Origin: an uncultured Prevotella sp.
GTDB lineage: Bacteria; Bacteroidota; Bacteroidia; Bacteroidales; Bacteroidaceae
Direction of reading: 5' to 3'
Length of the DNA stretch: 39,894 nucleotides
Assembly (NCBI GenBank): GCA_900318625.1
Contig: ONLG01000027.1
Location: 1-39,894 of the forward strand
This document shows, piece by piece, positions 35,094 through 39,894 of this stretch. A program made the position numbers and the translations under genes. The notes under the pieces were generated by a model. It was not told the DNA's origin, did no database searches, and was given only the letters and a program-made list of their open reading frames with translations. How positions within the stretch are numbered: position 1 is the first letter of the stretch; every line of letters starts with the position of its first letter.

Positions 35094-35144
35094 CTTGTTG
35101 AAGTTGTTATGCCGGTCTGCCGGAGGCAGGTGGGGCGGGTCTTG

Positions 35145-35265
35145 TCATGCGTCGTAGCCAGCGGGCCTGAACTGTTTCTGGGTCTCGCTCCACACAAAAC
35201 CATTCGCGCAGCAGCATATTGATGCTTGATACGAGTATGGCTGGGTCTTTGGGCAGGTATTCCAT
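35145..35265 (-). pseudogene. Broken DUF4250 gene (internal out-of-frame deletion)
   Basis: From 35265 the frame reads MEYLPKDPAILVSSINMLLR, the start of the small DUF4250 proteins. The rest of that frame (to a stop at 35107) is unlike the family. Shifting frame after LLR gives NGFVWSETQKQFRPAGYDA and a stop at 35145-35147, which looks like the family's C-terminus. Comparing the two halves, about 25 residues in the middle (the helix with the Leu-Cys-Asp region) are missing and the deletion is not a multiple of three. The pseudogene lies just before VanW. Confidence 0.6.
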
Positions 35266-35290
35266 GTTGCTTTGTGTGATTAAGACTCCA

Positions 35291-35323
35291 CAAAGTAACG
35301 AATTTTATTGCACATACAGATGC
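35291..35323 (-). promoter_or_regulatory. Promoter-like segment shared with 37034-37066
   Basis: On the minus strand GCATCTGTATGTGCAATAAA, four further bases, then CGTTACTTTG. TTACTTTG (35291-35298) would be the -7 element of the DUF4250 remnant. The segment is nearly the same as one before the DUF6624 gene. Confidence 0.4.
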
Positions 35324-35534
35324 CTTTCTCCATTTTTTGATGGCTTGACAGTGCTCCGAACGGCATCAGCTGATGCCGATATTGCAGATGCCAGCCAGCA
35401 TGACGGGGCAAAATCGGTGTGATTTTGCCCATTCTGATAACCTTTATTAACGTTTAGTAAGATGTTGCAACCGCCTGATAGTCCGGTGCTTATGCTCGTT
35501 TATGCGCCTTCCTGTTTTTCCACATCCCCTTGGG

Positions 35535-35631
35535 AAGCTTTCTCCAGCAGCCCCGGAGTAGTGTTACAGCACCTCTGGAGCAATGTTACAGAGCCTCTGT
35601 AGCGTTGTTCCGGGGCTGCTGGAGAAAGCTT
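35535..35631 (+). repeat. Hairpin repeat element, copy B
   Basis: The arms form a perfect 23-bp inverted repeat (35535-35557 with 35609-35631), separated by two GGAG...GTTACAG direct repeats. The layout and most bases match the element at 11170-11270, and the pair 35537-35629 is G-C where the other copy has A-T. Confidence 0.85.
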
Positions 35632-35673
35632 ACGGGAGGCTCGGTAAAATTCGCCGCTTGTCCTTCTGCTTAG

Positions 35674-37002
35674 CTACGGGGTGGTTATCGGCGGCAAGCC
35701 GACCTCGCTGCGCCATTCGTTCAGCCTGCTGGCATCGAGCAGCGGGGCAAGTTTGCCGTCTGCGGCAATCTGTGTTCCGTACTTCTGCGGCCTGCCTTCG
35801 CGCACGTCGATGCGGTCTTTGAGCATAGCCAGATAGGTTGGCTCGATGCGTCCCTTGGCTACGGCTTCCTCCATCTGGGGCAGAAAGTGCTTCTGGTGGT
35901 CGAGGTCAGCGTGCTGGAACACAAGGAACACGGCCAGCGAAGCTATGTTGCCCACGCTCTCTTTGCCCGGAAAGCCGTGGGCTTGAAGCACGTCGTATGC
36001 AGCCTCGAGGTTCAGACTGTCGGTTGCCATAGCCATGCGCGCGAGCTTCTCGGTCCTTACCTTGTCCGACGGGTAGGCGGCAGCAGCCTGCGACCATAGT
36101 ATGCGGTCGTGCTGGTCGCTCTCGAGCATCTGTTCAAGCTGTTCTTTCAGATTCAGGTCGTAGTTCCATCGCTGCTCTCGCAGCGCGAAGCTGTCTCGCA
36201 GGGCAGTGTTTGTGCAGCAGGCCGAAGCCTCATAGAAGTCGTTTTCCATCTTCATGCGTTGGAGTAGGAGCGAGGTGGCTTCCTTCTCGTCGCCGATGGC
36301 AGCCATCTTGCGGCTCACGCCCGACAGATGGCTGGGCAGTATGTATTTGTCTGAGGTGAAAGCAAGCCTGTAGAACTGCTTTGCTTCGGGATACAGGTGC
36401 TGCTCGTAGAGCGAGTCGGCATGGAAAACCATCCGCCAGTAGTCGTCCTGCGAGGCTGGCGCATGGGCCTTTGTCTCGGCAGCGAGGCCCAGCCGGCGCA
36501 CTGCAAGTGGCCGGAGACTCTCGAGCATAGCGCCCATGAACTCCATGTTGCGGCTGTCGCTCACGTCCCAGTGGAAGGGACTGTAGTTGGGAAACTGGTC
36601 TGTTTCGGTCTGGAAGACATATACGTAGCCCTCGGTGTGGCCGCCCTGCAGGTAGCGGTCAATGCAAACCACTCGCTTGTGCTTCTTCGACACCACCACG
36701 TTTCGCCATATTGTTTTCTCGTCTTGCCGTGTAGGCGGGTCGTTGAAAGTCGTTCTGCGAGCTCGGGCAGCACCTTTGTCATCGATCTCGCAGTCGGGTT
36801 CTGCATCGATATATCCGTTGCAGACAAACCTCAGTTCGGTGTAGTCTGGCTTTGCGGTTATTTGCAGCTTCTCTGTCTTGAAGGGCATTAGGCTCGCAAC
36901 GCTTTCCGTGAAGCGTTCGCTCTCCGTGGCGTGCTGCGTCTTGCAGCCCACAATAATCAGTGGAGCGGCAAGTGCAATTCTGATGAATGTCTTTGTTGTC
37001 AT
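35674..37002 (-). CDS. DUF6624-like lipoprotein
   Basis: The 442-residue protein has a lipoprotein signal (MTTKTFIRIALAAPLIIVGC, Cys20). The N-terminal half has a beta-rich part with DDYWRMVFHADSLYEQHLYPEAKQFYRLAF, which begins a helical repeat-like region (TPR-like, ~190-300). The C-terminal ~110 residues with ATYLAMLKDRI-like LAMLKDRIDVREGRPQKYGT are characteristic of DUF6624, whose function is unknown. The protein would sit at the periplasmic face of a membrane. It is a monocistronic gene, with a promoter-like segment at 37034-37066. Confidence 0.78.
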   Translation of the reverse strand: MTTKTFIRIALAAPLIIVGCKTQHATESERFTESVASLMPFKTEKLQITAKPDYTELRFVCNGYIDAEPDCEIDDKGAARARRTTFNDPPTRQDEKTIWRNVVVSKKHKRVVCIDRYLQGGHTEGYVYVFQTETDQFPNYSPFHWDVSDSRNMEFMGAMLESLRPLAVRRLGLAAETKAHAPASQDDYWRMVFHADSLYEQHLYPEAKQFYRLAFTSDKYILPSHLSGVSRKMAAIGDEKEATSLLLQRMKMENDFYEASACCTNTALRDSFALREQRWNYDLNLKEQLEQMLESDQHDRILWSQAAAAYPSDKVRTEKLARMAMATDSLNLEAAYDVLQAHGFPGKESVGNIASLAVFLVFQHADLDHQKHFLPQMEEAVAKGRIEPTYLAMLKDRIDVREGRPQKYGTQIAADGKLAPLLDASRLNEWRSEVGLPPITTP

Positions 37003-37033
37003 TTCTTGTTTGAGCTCATTTGATAAATAAACC

Positions 37034-37066
37034 GCAATCTAACGGCTTTTATTGCATATACCGATG
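37034..37066 (-). promoter_or_regulatory. Promoter-like segment of the DUF6624 gene
   Basis: On the minus strand GCATCGGTATATGCAATAAA, four further bases, then CGTTAGATTGC. It aligns with 35291-35323 in most positions, with the TTAGATTG standing where the other has TTACTTTG. Confidence 0.4.
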
Positions 37067-37244
37067 CTTTTTAGAGTCTTTTATGATGTTGCATTGGTCT
37101 TCCTGATTCCTGTTTCTTGTCCTTAGTGCCTGCAAGCTCACAGTCTTCACGCTGCATCACGGGTGACGGCGGAGTTGCCTGGCCATTTCTGCCGATATAA
37201 TATAAAAAAGGTGGCTAAGTGAAGGTAATATGAAAAAGATTCCC

Positions 37245-37252
37245 TACCTTTG
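37245..37252 (+). promoter_or_regulatory. -7 element of the PIN-toxin module
   Basis: TACCTTTG lies 18 bases before the first ATG at 37270. There is no clean -33 TTG at the usual distance. Confidence 0.5.
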
Positions 37253-37269
37253 TTTCCGTAATCCATAAA

Positions 37270-37461
37270 ATGCCAGATAGTATGAGCGAGAAACAGAAAC
37301 AAGTGGAGAAGGAGCGCAAAGCCGTGCTGCAGTTGCTCCTCGAGAAAACGGGTCTCAAGTACAAGGAGCTTGTTGATGCGCAGGTTGGTATGTGGATGGC
37401 AGGCAACCTTGACCTTCTCACTGCTGACGAAAAGAAACAGTTCCCGCACCTCGTGTTCTGA
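37270..37461 (+). CDS. Small protein, probable antitoxin partner of the PIN protein
   Basis: The frame codes for 63 residues, or 59 if the second Met at 37282 is used. It is highly charged and helical in its first half (EKQKQVEKERKAVLQLLLEKTGLKYKEL) and ends DEKKQFPHLVF. It has no sign of an AbrB, ribbon-helix-helix or other DNA-binding fold of the usual VapB proteins. Position and size, 8 bases ahead of a PIN-domain gene on the same strand, make an antitoxin role likely (inference). I do not recognise the family. Confidence 0.65.
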   Translation: MPDSMSEKQKQVEKERKAVLQLLLEKTGLKYKELVDAQVGMWMAGNLDLLTADEKKQFPHLVF

Positions 37462-37469
37462 ACGACATC

Positions 37470-37913
37470 ATGGTAAGGCAAGTCAAGACATATAATCCCA
37501 ACCACATATTCGTGGATACGAATGTGCTCATAGGGGCCTATAGCGGCGATGCGCGCTATCAGACCGACAGCGACTGCCTGCACTATCTTTACTCTATTGT
37601 GGGCAAAAGACTCTACATTTCAACTCTCAGTGTGGCCCAACTCATTTCCGTTTATCAGAAACACAAGACAAACGACGAGATACGCGACGTAGTCCGAGAG
37701 CTGCAACACCGTTTCACCATTATCAACTTCACGGTGAAAGACATCGATTCAGCCCTTGAACAGACTGGAGCCGACATCGAAGACAACGTTCAGTTCGTCT
37801 TGGCTCGAAAGCAAAAGTGCAGGGTAATCATCACAAATAACTACAAAGACTGCCGCCTTATGCTGGGCGCGCAGATTATCAAACCCTCTAAAGTGAGGAC
37901 GATAGCCCGATAG
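37470..37913 (+). CDS. PIN-domain protein, VapC-like putative ribonuclease toxin
   Basis: The 147-residue protein has the PIN pattern: first acidic residue D16 in IFVDTNVLIGAYSG, a helix with TLSVAQLISVYQ in the place of the usual conserved Glu (here Gln or Ser), D102/E104/D105 in GADIEDNVQFVLA, and D127 in ITNNYKDCRL. Three of the four acidic residues are thus plausible and the second may be missing. VapC toxins cut RNA, often tRNA. The small gene ahead of it and the 8-base gap support a toxin-antitoxin pair. The base composition is AT-richer than map or umuC. It lies in a short accessory patch between an envelope lipoprotein and housekeeping genes. Confidence 0.75.
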   Translation: MVRQVKTYNPNHIFVDTNVLIGAYSGDARYQTDSDCLHYLYSIVGKRLYISTLSVAQLISVYQKHKTNDEIRDVVRELQHRFTIINFTVKDIDSALEQTGADIEDNVQFVLARKQKCRVIITNNYKDCRLMLGAQIIKPSKVRTIAR

Positions 37914-38432
37914 GAATAAAGCTAATCGCCACAGAACGAAGTTTGTCTGACAGATAAGCGAACATCCTTAATCCTATTGCAGCAGTCATGTTGCGGTGTG
38001 TAGGCTCTGCGATAGGAGTGTTTCATTATTTTTGAAAAGCCTTAGCTAATATAAGAAAAAGCTCTCAGATGGTTGGTCTGGGGGCTTTGTTGTCTGATGC
38101 GGGCGTAGCAAGTAGGGCTACGCGAGGCAGCTACTTCGTTTGATTTCTTTTCAGCAAGCTGAGCTTTACCTGCGGATGCATCACGTCGCTGGTTGGTTCT
38201 TTGTACTCGCTGAGCACCAGCGGCTGCCCGCTTCGTCGTAGGCGGCCAGCTGCCGATCCGGTTTCGCTCAGGTTGAGGTCGACTTCTATCCAATATCAAT
38301 CAGGCTCTTGGGCAACAGGAATGTCCCGTTGGAGTTGGCTGAATACAGGCAGTAAGAATGAACTAACAGGGAATAAAGCCCTTGGCGGGGCGGCATAGTG
38401 GGGGCTGGAGTGATGTAAATGAGGTGAATAAT
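37914..38432. other. Intergenic stretch with no intact gene
   Basis: No gene with family features is visible in this 519-base stretch. The part at 38131-38293 resembles decayed coding DNA on the minus strand. The remainder has no repeat or RNA gene that I can identify. Confidence 0.55.
38131..38293 (-). pseudogene. Possible frameshifted gene end
   Basis: On the minus strand the pieces IEVDLNLSE and QPLVLSEYKEPTSDVMHP (stop at 38131-38133) look like protein text, and QLAAYDEAG lies between them in another frame. I do not recognise the parent gene; it may also be chance. Confidence 0.3.
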
Positions 38433-38463
38433 TTTGTTTTTATCCTTAATAGTGGTAATTTTG
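38433..38463 (+). promoter_or_regulatory. Promoter of map
   Basis: TTTG (38433-38436) and TAATTTTG (38456-38463) are 19 bases apart, a full match to the Bacteroidota form. The leader is ~30 bases. Confidence 0.78.
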
Positions 38464-38499
38464 CAGTCGATTTTCAAGTAACTACTTCTCTACAGATAT

Positions 38500-39363
38500 A
38501 TGGCTTTTAAGAGAAAAAACAGATGGCACTGTCTTCCCGGACAGCCCATGACCGAGATGGACAAGCGTGTTCTGTACTGGCAGAACAAGGGAAAGGTCGT
38601 GCCCACGCGCGAACTGATAAAGACCCCGGAGCAGATAGAGGGCATACGTCGCGCTGGTGTGGTGAACACAGGAGTGCTCGACGAGGTGGCAAAGAACATC
38701 CATGCCGGAATGTCGACGCTGGAAATCGACGAGATATGCATGGACTACTGCGAGAGCCACGGGGCCATTCCGGCCTGCCTCAACTATGAGGGCTTCCCCA
38801 AGAGCGTATGTACGAGCATCAATGAAGTGGTGTGTCACGGCATACCCAAGGCCGAGGATGTGCTCGAAGAGGGCGACATCATCAACGTTGACTTCACCAC
38901 CATACTCGACGGATACTATGCCGACGCGTCGCGGATGTTCATCATCGGCAAGACCACGCCCGAGAAGGAGCAGCTGGTGCGCGTGGCTAAGGAGTGCTTA
39001 GAGATAGGTGCCGAGGCCGCCAAGCCCTACAGCTTCGTGGGCGACATAGGCAATGCCATCGAGAAGCACGCCAAGCGCTACCACTACGGCATTGTGCGCG
39101 ACCTGTGCGGACATGGAGTGGGGCTCAAGTTCCATGAGGAACCCGACGTGACACACTTCGGAAAGAAGGGCACCGGGATGTTGCTCGTGCCCGGTATGGT
39201 GTTCACCATCGAGCCGATGGTCAACATGGGCTCATGGAAAGTGTTCATCGATGCCAACGACCCATACGGATGGGAGGTGATTTCGGAGGACGAGCAGCCC
39301 AGCGCACAGTGGGAACACACCTTCCTGATGACCGAACACGGAGTGGAGATACTGACATATTAA
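38500..39363 (+). CDS. map: Type I methionine aminopeptidase
   Basis: Map removes the N-terminal Met from new proteins. The 287-residue protein has the five metal ligands in the right spacing: D131, D142, H205, E238 and E272 (in NVDFTTILDGYYADAS, GHGVGLKFHEEP, TIEPMV and WEHTFLM). H113 in VCHGIP is the substrate-side His. There is an N-terminal extension of ~34 residues (MAFKRKNRWHCLPGQPMTEM) with one Cys and basic residues, which could help ribosome binding; it is not a full zinc finger. It has its own promoter. Confidence 0.96.
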   Translation: MAFKRKNRWHCLPGQPMTEMDKRVLYWQNKGKVVPTRELIKTPEQIEGIRRAGVVNTGVLDEVAKNIHAGMSTLEIDEICMDYCESHGAIPACLNYEGFPKSVCTSINEVVCHGIPKAEDVLEEGDIINVDFTTILDGYYADASRMFIIGKTTPEKEQLVRVAKECLEIGAEAAKPYSFVGDIGNAIEKHAKRYHYGIVRDLCGHGVGLKFHEEPDVTHFGKKGTGMLLVPGMVFTIEPMVNMGSWKVFIDANDPYGWEVISEDEQPSAQWEHTFLMTEHGVEILTY

Positions 39364-39472
39364 AATGTTAAAGCGTTAAAGGGTTAATCGTTTAAGGTTA
39401 AAAGGTTGAAGATTAAAATGTTAAAGGGTTAATCGTTTAAGATTAAAAGGTTAAAGATTAAAAGGTTATAGG
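39361..39472 (+). repeat. TTAAA-rich degenerate repeat between map and tsaD
   Basis: The gap holds two imperfect ~50-base copies built of AAAATGTTAAAG, GGGTTAATCGTTTAAG and TTAAAAGGTT-like pieces. It is a low-complexity spacer of the sort seen between Bacteroidota genes. No promoter of the standard form is clear inside it. Confidence 0.75.
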
Positions 39473-39508
39473 ACTTTATCCTAAAGTTTCTTTTAGGGCA
39501 TAGAAAGT

Positions 39509-39894
39509 ATGGAGACGAAACAATCAGACGTATATATACTCGCCATCGAGAGCAGCTGCGACGACACGTCGGCGGCAGTGATGCGCGGCGAGGTGCTGCT
39601 GAGCAACGTCACGGCTTCGCAGGCTGTGCATGAGGCATACGGCGGCGTGGTGCCCGAGCTGGCTTCGCGCGCCCATCAGCAGAATGTGGTGCCCGTGGTG
39701 AGCGAGGCACTCAAGCGTGCCGGAGTGGCCAAGGAGCAGCTCTCGGCCATAGCCTTCACCCGTGGACCCGGACTGATGGGGTCGCTGCTGGTGGGAGTGA
39801 GCTTTGCCAAGGGACTGGCACTGTCGCTCGGGGTGCCTATGGTAGACGTGAACCACCTTCAGGGTCATGTCATGGCACACTTCATACGCGAAGA
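39509..39894 (+). CDS. tsaD: tRNA N6-threonylcarbamoyladenosine transferase (5' part)
   Basis: TsaD transfers the threonylcarbamoyl group to A37 of ANN-decoding tRNAs, with TsaB and TsaE. The window holds the first ~128 residues: [18 protein letters not shown] (the ATP-fold start), [36 protein letters not shown] and the metal-binding [10 protein letters not shown] with its two His. It runs off the end of the window. The start at 39509 ([10 protein letters not shown]) gives the usual N-terminus. Confidence 0.96.
   Translation, partial: METKQSDVYILAIESSCDDTSAAVMRGEVLLSNVTASQAVHEAYGGVVPELASRAHQQNVVPVVSEALKRAGVAKEQLSAIAFTRGPGLMGSLLVGVSFAKGLALSLGVPMVDVNHLQGHVMAHFIRE

Overview
The window looks like a chromosomal segment of a Bacteroidota genome, most likely Prevotella or a close relative. 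The evidence is the repeated Bacteroidota promoter form (TTTG, 19-20 nt, TAnnTTTG) in front of many genes, the lack of clear Shine-Dalgarno sequences, a large TonB-dependent receptor, a galM - sugar/H+ symporter - galK order, lpxK with a 67K-type sppA, and families I associate with this phylum (DUF4153, DUF6624, DUF3990/DUF3791, DUF4250). Names of DUF families are from memory of the sequences; no search was run.

Layout. 1-5397: the 3' part of a U32 peptidase-family gene, a lipoprotein-like membrane protein with a zinc ribbon, a TonB-dependent receptor and a GNAT acetyltransferase. 5471-6410: a triple palindromic repeat, tRNA-Arg(TCT) with its own promoter and terminator, and a nitroreductase. 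6523-10728 (minus): a lipoprotein, a broken L,D-transpeptidase gene, lpxK and sppA. 10729-11822 is a gene-poor stretch holding a hairpin repeat and the control region of groES-groEL (11823-13802). 13994-18230 (minus): an RlpA-like protein and a galactose operon (galM, symporter, galK). 18345-23101 (minus): folC, dnaJ, grpE and an ABC-F ATPase. 23140-23860 is a repeat-rich gap with an SMR-transporter remnant. 23863-26707: a DUF4153 membrane protein, an RluA-family pseudouridine synthase and a tiny membrane protein. 26697-30881 (minus): a secreted protein, a guanine deaminase-like enzyme, an HD-domain protein and a CbbX/SpoVK-like AAA+ ATPase with a long leader. 31246-32164 (minus): a three-gene overlapping cassette DUF3791-DUF3990-DUF3791, probably a toxin-antitoxin-like module. 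32482-34217: umuDC. 34269-37002 (minus): VanW, a broken DUF4250 gene, a second copy of the hairpin repeat and a DUF6624 lipoprotein. 37270-37913: a PIN-domain toxin with a small partner. 38500-39894: map and the start of tsaD.

The most interesting result is regulatory. Both chaperone operons in the window, groES-groEL and grpE-dnaJ, are preceded by near-perfect sigma-54 (-24/-12) promoters rather than the housekeeping form seen at other genes, and groES also has an upstream array of TGACA/TGTCA inverted repeats that looks like a binding site for an enhancer-binding activator. This suggests that heat-shock chaperones here are driven by RpoN and an unknown activator. Two non-coding repeat families (a ~100-bp hairpin with covarying arms at 11170 and 35535, and a 59-bp identical triple palindrome at 5472 and 23280) are also worth following. 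At least three short genes are reduced to their ends by internal loss or fusion, so gene decay is active here.
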